NCBI GenBank assembly: GCA_038215095.1
Contig: JBBQRG010000090.1
Span: 1-10,875, forward strand
Length of the DNA stretch: 10,875 nt
Reading direction: 5' to 3'
From: DATACN01 sp038215095
Lineage (GTDB): Bacteria; Actinomycetota; Thermoleophilia; Solirubrobacterales; Thermoleophilaceae
Shown: piece after piece, positions 1 through 8,279 of the stretch
Position numbering within the stretch: the stretch's first letter is position 1
Layout of the letters: each line of letters opens with the position of its first letter
Notes under the pieces: model-generated
The model's database searches: none
What the model was told of the DNA's origin: nothing
What the model saw: only the letters and a program-made list of their open reading frames with translations
Translations under genes and position numbers: made by a program

Positions 1-1689
1 GACATGATCGACCAGATCGCCGAGGTGGACTTCATCGTCACCGAGACCGAGGCCGAGGCGCTGCTGGCCGAGCAGCGCTTCATCAAGATGCACAAGCCGC
101 TGTTCAACGTGCGGCTGCGCGACGACAAGTCGTACCCCTACATCGCGATCAGCCTCGACGAGGAGTTCCCGCGGGTGTACTTCACGCGCGAGCGCCACCG
201 GCGAAACCGCGTCTACTTCGGGCCCTTCAGCAGCGCCAAGCGCACGCGGGAGACGCTCGACCTGCTCGGCAAGGTGTTCCAGTACCGCACATGCGAGGGC
301 GCGCAGCCGGGCCGGGCCACCGGCAGCCCGTGCCTCGACTACTACATCAAGCGCTGCCAGGCCCCCTGCGTGGACTACATCTCGAAGGACGAGTACCGCG
401 GCAACATCGACACGATCATCGACTTCCTATCCGGCCGCTACCGCCAGATCGAGCGGGTGCTCGAGCAGGGGATGAAGAAGGCGTCGGAGGAGCAGGAGTT
501 CGAGCAGGCGGCGGGCTACCGCAACAAGCTGAAGGCGGTGCGCTCCCTGCTCGAGCGCCAGCGCATCTCGAACGAGGCAGTGGGCACGATGGACGCGATC
601 GGCGTCGCCGCAGAGGGCTCCGATGCCAACGCCCAGGTGTTCCAGGTCAGAGACGGAGTGCTGGCCGACCGACAGAGCTTCTACCTGGAGAACGCCGCCC
701 TGCGCGACGAGGGCGAGGTGGCGGAGGAGTTCATCCTCCAGTACTACGGCAGCGCGGTGGCGATCCCGCCGCAGGTGATCGTGCCGAGCACGGTGCCCGA
801 GCGGCAGCTGCTGTCGGAGGCGCTGGCGGAGCGCCGCGGTGCGGCCGTCGAGGTCAGGCACGCCGAGCGGGGCGACAAGCGCCGCATCCAGGAGCTGGCC
901 GAGCGCAACGCGCGGCTGGCGCTCGACCAGGACCGGCTGCGCTCGGAGCGGCGGCGCACCCAGCGCATCGAGGCGCTCGACGGGCTGCAGCGCGCGCTCG
1001 CGATGGAGCAGATCCCGATGCGCATCGAGTGCTTCGACATCTCGAACCTGATGCACGCGCACACGGTCGCCTCGATGGTGGTGTTCGAGGGCGGTGCGCC
1101 GAAGAAGTCGGACTACCGCCGCTTCGGCATCCGCGAGGCGGTGCAGGACGACTTCGCGGCGATGGCGGAGGTACTGTCGCGGCGCATGGCGCAGTACGTG
1201 GCCCAGCGCGAGCGCTCCCCGCACGACAAGGACTACGACGAGAGCTCCGCCTCCGCGCCGGCGCTGATCGTGATCGACGGCGGCAAGGGCCAGCTCTCGT
1301 CGGCGATCAAGGAGGTCGGGCCGTTTCGCGACCTCGGCGTGACGGTGGTCAGCTTGGCCAAGCGCATCGAGGAGGTCTTCCTGCCGTCGCAGCCGGCGCC
1401 GCTGCTGCTGGACCACGACTCGCCCGAGCTGCAGCTGCTCCAGCGCGTTCGCGACGAGGCGCATCGCTTCGCGGTCGAGTTCCACCGCAGCCGGCGCGAC
1501 CGCTCGATGACGCGCTCGATCCTCGACGAGCTTCCGGGCGTGGGCCCGGCCCGCAAGCGGCAGATCCTTCAGCACTTCGGCTCACCCGAGCGCTTCCTCG
1601 AGGCGAACCGCGAGGAGCTCGAGGCTGTGCCCGGCCTACCAGGCAAGGTCGCTCGCGAAATTCACGCTTACGTCCACAAGACGGGATAG
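1..1689 (+). CDS. uvrC: UvrABC excinuclease subunit C (5'-truncated by window edge)
   Basis: UvrC makes both incisions flanking a DNA lesion in nucleotide excision repair, after UvrB has loaded. The frame is open from base 1, and the first visible residues align near residue 58 of E. coli UvrC. The GIY-YIG motif itself therefore lies outside the window, but the end of that nuclease domain is present with its conserved Glu (ALLAEQ, codon 70-72). Next come four Cys codons (292, 331, 355, 367) matching the reported iron-sulfur ligands, and a UVR UvrB-binding helix pair (EEQEFEQAAGYRNKLKAV). The RNase H-like 3' nuclease domain follows with FDIS (Asp codon 1036), VIDGGKGQ (Asp codon 1276) and RDEAHRF (His codon 1462). 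A C-terminal tandem helix-hairpin-helix contains LPGVGPARK and VPGLPGK. All visible catalytic residues are intact. The Met codon at 4 is internal, not the start. Rapz follows nine bases downstream, so the two are probably cotranscribed. Confidence 0.98.
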   Translation, partial: DMIDQIAEVDFIVTETEAEALLAEQRFIKMHKPLFNVRLRDDKSYPYIAISLDEEFPRVYFTRERHRRNRVYFGPFSSAKRTRETLDLLGKVFQYRTCEGAQPGRATGSPCLDYYIKRCQAPCVDYISKDEYRGNIDTIIDFLSGRYRQIERVLEQGMKKASEEQEFEQAAGYRNKLKAVRSLLERQRISNEAVGTMDAIGVAAEGSDANAQVFQVRDGVLADRQSFYLENAALRDEGEVAEEFILQYYGSAVAIPPQVIVPSTVPERQLLSEALAERRGAAVEVRHAERGDKRRIQELAERNARLALDQDRLRSERRRTQRIEALDGLQRALAMEQIPMRIECFDISNLMHAHTVASMVVFEGGAPKKSDYRRFGIREAVQDDFAAMAEVLSRRMAQYVAQRERSPHDKDYDESSASAPALIVIDGGKGQLSSAIKEVGPFRDLGVTVVSLAKRIEEVFLPSQPAPLLLDHDSPELQLLQRVRDEAHRFAVEFHRSRRDRSMTRSILDELPGVGPARKRQILQHFGSPERFLEANREELEAVPGLPGKVAREIHAYVHKTG

Positions 1690-1698
1690 AAGAGGCAG

Positions 1699-2577
1699 AT
1701 GGTCGAGGACTTCGTGGTGATCACGGGTTTCTCCGGAGCCGGCAAGTCGCAGGCGATGGCCACCTTCGAGGACGCCGGCTACTTCTGCGTGGACAACCTG
1801 CCACCAGAGATGATCGGCTCGCTGGCCGAGCTGTTCGGGCACGAGGGCAGCAAGGTCGAGCGGGCGGCGGTGGGCACCGACGTGCGCGGCGGTGAGTACT
1901 TCGAGGGCCTCGTGAAGGTCCTCGACGAGCTGGGCAACCGCGGCGTGCCGTTCCGGCTGCTCTACCTCGAGGCCTCCGACGGCACGCTGATCAACCGCTT
2001 CAAGGAGACCCGCCGCCGCCACCCGCTGGCCAACGGCGGCAGCGTGGAGAGCGCCATCGCGCTCGAGCGCGAGCGGCTGCAGCCGCTCCAGGAGCGGGCC
2101 GACGTCTCGATCGACACCAGCGACCTGTCCGCCTCGCGCCTGCGCAAGGTGGTGGCCGACAAGATGCTCCAGCGGGCGGCCATCGGCCGGCTGGCGGTGA
2201 CCTTCCTCACCTTCGGCTTCAAGCACGGCAGCCCGCGCGACGCGGACCTGACCTTCGACGTTCGCTTCCTGCCGAACCCCCACTACGAGTCGGACCTGCG
2301 CGACCTCACCGGGAGGGACAAGGCCGTCGTGGACTACGTGGAGCACTCGGCCGGGATCGCGGAGTTCTACGACCGACTCGTGCCGCTGCTCGACTACCTG
2401 CTGCCGGCCTATGAGCAGGAGGGCAAGGCGCACCTGACCGTCGGCATCGGCTGCACCGGCGGGCGCCACCGCTCCGTGGTCGTGGCCGAGCACCTGGCCC
2501 GCCACTACGCCGCCCGCTCCGACGTGCTCATCGACGTGGTCCACCGCGACGTCGACAAGCCCCCGCGGCGCCCCTAG
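1699..2577 (+). CDS. rapZ: RNase adapter / nucleotide-binding protein RapZ (YvcJ family)
   Basis: This P-loop protein (292 residues; E. coli RapZ has 284) belongs to the RapZ/YvcJ family. In E. coli it senses glucosamine-6-phosphate and steers RNase E to the sRNA GlmZ; in Gram-positives it is a nucleotide-binding protein whose target is less clear. The Walker A motif GFSGAGKS is at residues 10-17, followed by the family signature GYFCVDNLPP (27-36). Further along are TRRRHPL, FGFKHG, DVRFLPNPH and the C-terminal hallmark IGCTGGRHRSV. The ATG has an AGAGG element 3 bases upstream (1691-1695), a rather short spacing. It sits 9 bases after uvrC, the usual neighbour. The expected downstream partners yvcK and whiA are missing; gap comes next. 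The family call is near certain. An sRNA-adapter role cannot be assumed here, because GlmZ is an enterobacterial RNA. Confidence 0.96.
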   Translation: MVEDFVVITGFSGAGKSQAMATFEDAGYFCVDNLPPEMIGSLAELFGHEGSKVERAAVGTDVRGGEYFEGLVKVLDELGNRGVPFRLLYLEASDGTLINRFKETRRRHPLANGGSVESAIALERERLQPLQERADVSIDTSDLSASRLRKVVADKMLQRAAIGRLAVTFLTFGFKHGSPRDADLTFDVRFLPNPHYESDLRDLTGRDKAVVDYVEHSAGIAEFYDRLVPLLDYLLPAYEQEGKAHLTVGIGCTGGRHRSVVVAEHLARHYAARSDVLIDVVHRDVDKPPRRP

Positions 2578-2639
2578 CCGGCTCCCGTGTTCCGGTAGCC
2601 TCAGCCGCCTCAACTGACAGAGCGACGGAAAGGGATTCC
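2578..2639 (+). promoter_or_regulatory. rapZ-gap intergenic region, possible gap operon promoter
   Basis: These 62 bases are the longest non-coding stretch in the window and the only obvious place for a promoter driving gap-pgk-tpiA-gpmI-tgt. They contain GGTAGCCT, in which TAGCCT (2596-2601) resembles an actinobacterial -10 element and would give a leader of roughly 30 bases. I find no convincing -35 box 16-19 bases upstream. I also see no clear inverted repeat that would serve as an operator or terminator. The promoter reading is inference. Confidence 0.3.
2627..2634 (+). promoter_or_regulatory. Shine-Dalgarno of gap
   Basis: GGAAAGGG lies five bases before the ATG at 2640. It is one of the strongest ribosome binding sites in the window. 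It fits the first gene of an operon, where translation cannot be coupled to an upstream gene, and it fixes the gap start. Confidence 0.8.
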
Positions 2640-3651
<1,012 letters not shown>

Positions 3652-3659
<8 letters not shown>

Positions 3660-4860
3660 GGCGCCTCAGGCGACGCTCGGCAAGCGCAGCGTCCGCGACC
3701 TCGAGCTTGAGCAGGGCAGCCGGGTGCTGGCGCGGGTGGACTTCAACGTGCCGCTCGAGGGCGGGAACGTGACCGACGACTCGCGCATCCGTGCGGCCGT
3801 GCCCACGATCGAGCTGCTGCTGGAGCGCGGCGCGCGGCTGATTCTCTGCTCGCACCTCGGCCGGCCGAAGGGGCGCGACCCGGAGACGTCCGTGAAGCCT
3901 GCGTCGAGCCGCCTGGCGGAGCTGATCGACGCCCCGGTCCACCAGGCGCCGGAGGTGGTGGGCCCGCAGGTGCGCCACGGGGCGGACCGGCTCGAGCCGG
4001 GCTCGGTGCTCGTGCTGGAGAACACACGCTGGGAGCGGGGGGAGACCAAGAACGACCCCGAGCTGGCGAAGGAGCTGGCCTCGCTGGCCGATGCCTACGT
4101 GGACGACGCGTTCGGCGCGGCCCATCGCGCCCACGCGTCCACCGTCGGCGTGGCCGAGCAGCTGCACCCCAACGCGGCCGGCCTGCTGCTCGAGCGCGAG
4201 GTGATCACGCTGCGCGGCATCATCGAGAAGCCGGAGCGCCCGCTCGTCGTGGTGCTGGGCGGGGCGAAGGTGAGCGACAAGATCGCCCTGATCGACCGCT
4301 TCCTCGACGAGGCCGACTCGCTCCTGATCGGCGGCGCCATGTGCTTCAGCTTCTTCAAGGCGCAGGGCAAGCCCACCGGCGACTCGCTGGTGGAGGAGGA
4401 GGGGGTCGAGCTGGCCGAGCGGGCGCTCGAGAAGGCCGAATCGAGCGACTGCGAGCTGGTGCTGCCGCTGGACCTGGTGCTGGGCGACAGCTTCGACGCC
4501 GGCGCTGAGATGGACGAGCTGGACGGCGTGGAGGTGCCCGACGGCTGGATGGGCCTCGACATCGGGCCGAAGAGCGCGGAGGCGTATGCGAAGAAGGTCG
4601 CCGAGGCGGGCACGGTGTTCTGGAACGGGCCGATGGGGGCCTTCGAGCTGGAGCCGTTCGCCGCCGGGACGCGCGCCCTGGCCGAGGCGGTGGCCGAGGC
4701 GCCCGGTGTGACCGTGGTGGGCGGCGGCGACTCCGCCGCCGCGCTGGCCGGGTTCGGCCTCGCCGACAAGGTCACCCACCTGTCCACCGGCGGCGGCGCG
4801 GCGCTCGAGCTGCTCGAGGGCAAGGAGCTGCCGGGAGTGGAGGCGCTCGACGATGCCTGA
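3652..4860 (+). CDS. pgk: Phosphoglycerate kinase
   Basis: It transfers the acyl phosphate of 1,3-bisphosphoglycerate to ADP, giving ATP and 3-phosphoglycerate. From the TTG chosen here the product has 402 residues, near the family norm of about 390-400, with some ten extra residues before the conserved core. The N-lobe carries RVDFNVPL (28-35, substrate binding), SHLGRPKG and a LENTRW segment. The hinge side has LGGAKVSDK, and the C-lobe has DIGPKS, FWNGPMG and the nucleotide loop VVGGGDS followed by LSTGGGA. The start overlaps the gap stop in TTGCCTGA (3652-3659); the end overlaps tpiA in the near-identical ATGCCTGA (4853-4860). The start codon is less certain than the product, with TTG 3622 as the alternative. 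Confidence 0.97.
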
Positions 4861-5620
4861 TCGCAGGCCCTTCATCGCCGGCAACTGGAAGCTCTGGGGC
4901 ACGCGAGCGGAGGCCAGCCGCTACTGCGAGCGCTTTCTGGAGGTCCTGCCCGGCGAGACCGAGCGGCCGGCGGACGTGGCCGTGTGCGTGCCGTTCACCG
5001 CGCTCGACCTGGTGGTCCAGGCGCTCGACGGCAGCGGCGTGGGCACTTACGCCCAGACCATGCACAGCGCCGACAGCGGCGCCCACACCGGCGAGATCTC
5101 GGCTGACATGCTCACCGAGCTTCACGTGAACGGCGTGGTGCTGGGCCACTCCGAGCGCCGCCAGGACAACGGGGAGACCGACCGCGCCCTGAAGGAAAAG
5201 GTGCCGGCGGCGCTCGAGGCCGGGTTGGTGCCGATCCTGTGCGTCGGCGAGACGGAGGAGGAGCGCGAGCAGGGCAACATGCAGCGCAAGCTGCGCGGCC
5301 AGGTGCAGGAGGCCCTGGAGCGCGTGGCCGAGGACCGGCTGCCGGACGTGGTGATCGCCTACGAGCCGATCTGGGCCATCGGCACCGGGCAGGTGGCGAC
5401 GCCGGACCAGGCACAGGAGGCGATCGCCTTCGTGCGCGCGCTGGTCGGCGACCGCTCGAAAAAGGCCGCTGAGGCCATCCGGCTGCTCTACGGCGGCAGC
5501 GTGAAGGCCGACAACGCCCCGGAGATCCTGGCCGAGCCCGACGTGGACGGCGCGCTGGTCGGCGGCGCGAGCCTGGATCCCGCCGGCTTCGCCGAGATCG
5601 TGGCGGCTGCGGGCCGGTGA
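4853..5620 (+). CDS. tpiA: Triosephosphate isomerase
   Basis: It interconverts dihydroxyacetone phosphate and glyceraldehyde-3-phosphate. The 255-residue single TIM barrel keeps every catalytic residue: Asn11 and Lys13 in GNWK, His99 in LGHSERR and Glu171 in AYEPIWAIGTG. The phosphate loops YGGSVKADN and GALVGGASL are also present. Two conserved segments deviate from the usual form. GNWKMN reads GNWKLW, and the barrel segment usually ending in QN...GAFTGE reads AQTMH...GAHTGE. The ATG lies inside the end of pgk and is preceded by GGAGG (4839-4843, nine bases away). The stop overlaps the gpmI start as GTGA. Unlike the arrangement in many actinomycetes, secG does not follow. Confidence 0.97.
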   Translation: MPDRRPFIAGNWKLWGTRAEASRYCERFLEVLPGETERPADVAVCVPFTALDLVVQALDGSGVGTYAQTMHSADSGAHTGEISADMLTELHVNGVVLGHSERRQDNGETDRALKEKVPAALEAGLVPILCVGETEEEREQGNMQRKLRGQVQEALERVAEDRLPDVVIAYEPIWAIGTGQVATPDQAQEAIAFVRALVGDRSKKAAEAIRLLYGGSVKADNAPEILAEPDVDGALVGGASLDPAGFAEIVAAAGR

Positions 5621-7104
5621 GCCTGCCCGAGGGACCCGGCGAGCCGCCCGTCCGGAAGGTCTGCCTGGTCGTGCTCGACGGCTTCGGCCTGGCCGAGCCG
5701 GGGCCCGGCAACGCCGTCGAGCAGGCCGACACGCCGGTGTTCGACGAGCTCTGGGAGACCTACCCGCACACCACGCTGACCGCGTGGGGGCGCGACGTCG
5801 GGCTGCCCGAGGGCCAGATGGGCAACTCGGAGGTGGGCCACCTCAACCTCGGCGCCGGCGCGATCGTGAAGCAAGACCTGACCCGCATCGACGACGCCAT
5901 CGAGGACGGCTCGTTCTTCGAGAACGAGGCGCTGAAGGAGGCCTGCCAGACCGAGCGGCTGCACCTGCTGGGCCTCGTGTCGGCCGGCGGCGTGCACGCC
6001 AGCATGGACCACCTGAAGGCGCTCACGGAGCTCGCCGAGCGGGAGGGCGTGGAGGACGTGGTGCTGCACGCCTTCACCGACGGCCGCGACACGGCCCCCG
6101 ACTCAGGCGCCGGCTACGTGGCGGAGGCCGAGAGCTGGCGGCTGCGCGTGGCCAGCGTCAGCGGCCGCTACTACGCGATGGACCGCGACAAGCGCTGGGA
6201 GCGCATCCAGCTCGCGTTCGACGCGATCGTGAAGGGCGAGTCGGAGCTCCCGCACGTGGACACGGGCGAGGAGGCGGTCAAGGCCGCCTACGAGCGCGAC
6301 GAGACCGACGAGTTCATCAAGCCGACCGTGGTGGGGGACGAGGGCAAGCTCTGCGACGGCGAGAGCGCGGTGTTCTTCAACTTCCGCCCCGACCGGGCGC
6401 GCGAGCTGGCGAGCAAGCTCGGCGACGAGCTCGACATCCGGCTCACCACGCTCACCGACTACAGCGACGAGTTCGACTTCCCGGTGGCCTTCCCGCCCGA
6501 CCGGCCCGACGTCACGCTGGCGAAGACGCTGGCCGACCAGGGCATCGAGCAGCTGCACGTGGCCGAGACCGAGAAGTACGCGCACGTGACCTATTTCTTC
6601 AACGGCGGCGAGGAGAAGGAGTACCCGGGCGAGGATCGCAAGCTTGTGGACTCCGCGCGCGACGTGGACACCTACGACGAGAAGCCGGAGATGTCGGCGG
6701 CCGAGGCCACGCAGGCGTTCGTCGAGGCCTGGAGCGGGGGCGACTACGGCTTCGGGATCATCAACTTCGCGAACCCCGACATGGTCGGCCACACGGGCGT
6801 GATCGAGGCGGCCGTGAAGGCCTGCGAGGCCGCCGACGCCGGGCTCGGAGAGGTGGTCAGGGCCGTGCACGAGAGCGGCGGGGCCTGCGTGGTCACGGCC
6901 GACCACGGCAACGCCGACGACATGCTCGAGGACGACGGCAGCCCGCAGACGGCGCACTCGATGAACCCGGTGCCGCTGATCGTGACCGCCAGCGTGGGCG
7001 AGCTGCGCGAGGGCATCCTGGCCGACGTGGCGCCCACGGTGCTCGAGCTGCTGGGCAAGGAGACGCCGGAGGAGATGACCGGCCGGTCGCTGCTGCGGGC
7101 TTGA
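5617..7104 (+). CDS. gpmI: 2,3-bisphosphoglycerate-independent phosphoglycerate mutase
   Basis: It converts 3-phosphoglycerate to 2-phosphoglycerate through a phosphoserine intermediate using two metal ions, usually Mn. The 495-residue protein is slightly shorter than the typical 500-515. The phosphatase domain opens with VVLDGFGL (Asp21, metal) and MGNSEVGH (nucleophile Ser71). The inserted transferase domain has GGVH (His128), HAFTDGRDT, GRYYAMDRDKRWER and NFRPDRAR. The phosphatase domain then resumes with AETEKYAHVT, NPDMVGH, TADHGNAD and TAHSMNPVP. Small departures are SAGGVH for the usual SDGGVH and HSMNP for HTTNP; the metal-binding His is kept. Translation begins at a GTG in a GTGA overlap with tpiA and has only a weak upstream GGCGG, so it probably relies on coupling. 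A TTGA overlap links it to tgt. Confidence 0.97.
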   Translation: MSLPEGPGEPPVRKVCLVVLDGFGLAEPGPGNAVEQADTPVFDELWETYPHTTLTAWGRDVGLPEGQMGNSEVGHLNLGAGAIVKQDLTRIDDAIEDGSFFENEALKEACQTERLHLLGLVSAGGVHASMDHLKALTELAEREGVEDVVLHAFTDGRDTAPDSGAGYVAEAESWRLRVASVSGRYYAMDRDKRWERIQLAFDAIVKGESELPHVDTGEEAVKAAYERDETDEFIKPTVVGDEGKLCDGESAVFFNFRPDRARELASKLGDELDIRLTTLTDYSDEFDFPVAFPPDRPDVTLAKTLADQGIEQLHVAETEKYAHVTYFFNGGEEKEYPGEDRKLVDSARDVDTYDEKPEMSAAEATQAFVEAWSGGDYGFGIINFANPDMVGHTGVIEAAVKACEAADAGLGEVVRAVHESGGACVVTADHGNADDMLEDDGSPQTAHSMNPVPLIVTASVGELREGILADVAPTVLELLGKETPEEMTGRSLLRA

Positions 7105-8279
7105 GCGCGCCGCCGTTTCGCATTGGCGCCCGCGACGGCTCGGCCCGCGCGGGCGTGCTCCAGACCGCGCACGGTGAGGTGCGCACGCCCGCGTTCGTGC
7201 CGCTCGCCTCGACGGCAACGGTCAAGGGCCTCGACGCACCGGAGGTGGCGGAGCTCGGCTACGACATGGTGCTGGGCAACACCTTCCACCTGTTCATCCA
7301 GCCGGGCGCCGAGCACGTGCGCGAGCTCGGAGGCCTGCACGAGTTCATGGGCTGGCGGGGGCCGATCATCACGGACTCGGGCGGCTATCAGGTGTTCTCG
7401 ATGGGCCACGGCTCGGTGGCCGACGAGGTCAAGCGCCGGCGCGGCTCGCGCGAGTCGCGCGTGCTGTCGATCGACGAGGAGGGCGTGCGCTTTCGCTCGT
7501 ACACTGACGGGGCCGAGCGCTTCATGGGCCCCGAGACCTCGATGGAGGTGCAGGCCGCGCTGGGTTCCGACATCGCGCTGGCCTTCGACGAGTGCACGCC
7601 CTTCCACGTCGAGCGCGAGTACACCGCGCGCTCGATGGAGCGCACCCACCGCTGGCTCGACCGCTGCGTGGACTGGTGCTCCGCGCACGCACCGGAAGGC
7701 CAGCTTTTATACGGGATCGTGCAGGGCGGCGTTCACGAGGACCTGCGCGGGCAGTCGGCCGCCTACGTGGCGGGGGCGCCGGTTGACGGCGTGGCCATCG
7801 GCGGCTCGCTGGGCGAGGAGAAGGCCCAGATGCACGAGGTGCTCGAGTGGTCGATGCGCGAGCTGCCGGACGAGCGGCCGCGCCACCTGCTGGGCATCGG
7901 TGACGTGGACGACATCGTGCACGCGGTGGGGGCCGGGGTCGACAGCTTCGACTGCGCCACGCCCACGCGGCTCGGGCGCCACGGCACCGCGCTCGTCCAG
8001 GACCCGGGCGCCCGCTGGCGCCTGGACCTCTCGAAGGCGTCATGGCGCTCGAGCCAGGAGCCCATCGACGAGCGCTGTCCTTGCCCGGCCTGCCGCGGGC
8101 ACAGCCGCGCCTACCTGCACTACCTGGCGCGCGTGGGCGAGCTGACCGCCGCCCGCCTGATCACGCTGCACAACCTGACCTTCATGGCCGCGCTGATGAG
8201 CGGCATCCGCGCGGCGATCGAGGCGGGCGAGTACGAGGACTACGCCGCACGCGTGCTGCGCGGCGACGCGCCGTATTAA
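7101..8279 (+). CDS. tgt: tRNA-guanine(34) transglycosylase
   Basis: It exchanges guanine at the wobble position of GUN-anticodon tRNAs for preQ1, a step to queuosine. The 392-residue TIM barrel keeps Asp92 in TDSGGYQVFS, the base-recognition DEC (163-165), YGIVQGG (204-210) and the nucleophile Asp284 in FDCATPTR. The zinc site is Cys326, Cys328, Cys331 and His357. Relative to E. coli Tgt there is an extra segment of about 17 residues after FSMG (roughly 103-120). The LAVGE pocket loop is one residue shorter and reads GGSLGEE. The only suitable start is TTG 7101, overlapping the gpmI stop as TTGA with no good Shine-Dalgarno. A far longer in-frame open stretch upstream is only the GC-rich shadow of gpmI. 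It ends the glycolytic operon and converges on the kinase gene. Confidence 0.95.
   Translation: MSAPPFRIGARDGSARAGVLQTAHGEVRTPAFVPLASTATVKGLDAPEVAELGYDMVLGNTFHLFIQPGAEHVRELGGLHEFMGWRGPIITDSGGYQVFSMGHGSVADEVKRRRGSRESRVLSIDEEGVRFRSYTDGAERFMGPETSMEVQAALGSDIALAFDECTPFHVEREYTARSMERTHRWLDRCVDWCSAHAPEGQLLYGIVQGGVHEDLRGQSAAYVAGAPVDGVAIGGSLGEEKAQMHEVLEWSMRELPDERPRHLLGIGDVDDIVHAVGAGVDSFDCATPTRLGRHGTALVQDPGARWRLDLSKASWRSSQEPIDERCPCPACRGHSRAYLHYLARVGELTAARLITLHNLTFMAALMSGIRAAIEAGEYEDYAARVLRGDAPY
7800..7832 (+). other. Shortened substrate-pocket loop in Tgt
   Basis: This codes for GGSLGEEKAQM (residues 234-244), where E. coli Tgt has GGLAVGEPKADM. It is one residue shorter, with Ser-Leu replacing the Leu-Ala-Val stretch. 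In the Zymomonas enzyme this loop flips its peptide bond to read guanine versus preQ1. The alignment is by eye. Confidence 0.55.
8276..8279. other. Interlocked stop codons of convergent genes (TTAA)
   Basis: The palindrome TTAA holds the tgt stop on the + strand (8277-8279) and the kinase stop on the - strand (8276-8278). No base separates the two genes and no hairpin terminator is visible at the junction. Any termination signal would have to lie inside one of the coding regions. Confidence 0.9.

Noticed and set aside
427..1575. Long - strand open frame opposite uvrC
   Set aside because: Antisense shadow in high-GC DNA, rich in Arg, Leu and His, without recognisable domains.
1..1689. uvrC as a natural GIY-YIG-less variant starting at Met codon 4
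   Set aside because: The frame is open to base 1 and the visible start falls mid-domain with the conserved Glu retained, so truncation by the window edge is the simpler explanation.
291..1895. Long + strand open frame overlapping uvrC and rapZ
   Set aside because: It is an out-of-phase GC-rich shadow; the translation is Arg/Gly/Ala-rich with no motif, and it crosses two well-supported genes.
2600..2639. Possible CggR-like operator or riboswitch before gap
   Set aside because: The leader is too short for a riboswitch, and I see no clear direct or inverted repeat.
5784..7100. Large in-frame N-terminal extension of tgt
   Set aside because: The upstream part is the shadow of gpmI with low-complexity Arg/Gly sequence; Tgt homology begins only after TTG 7101.
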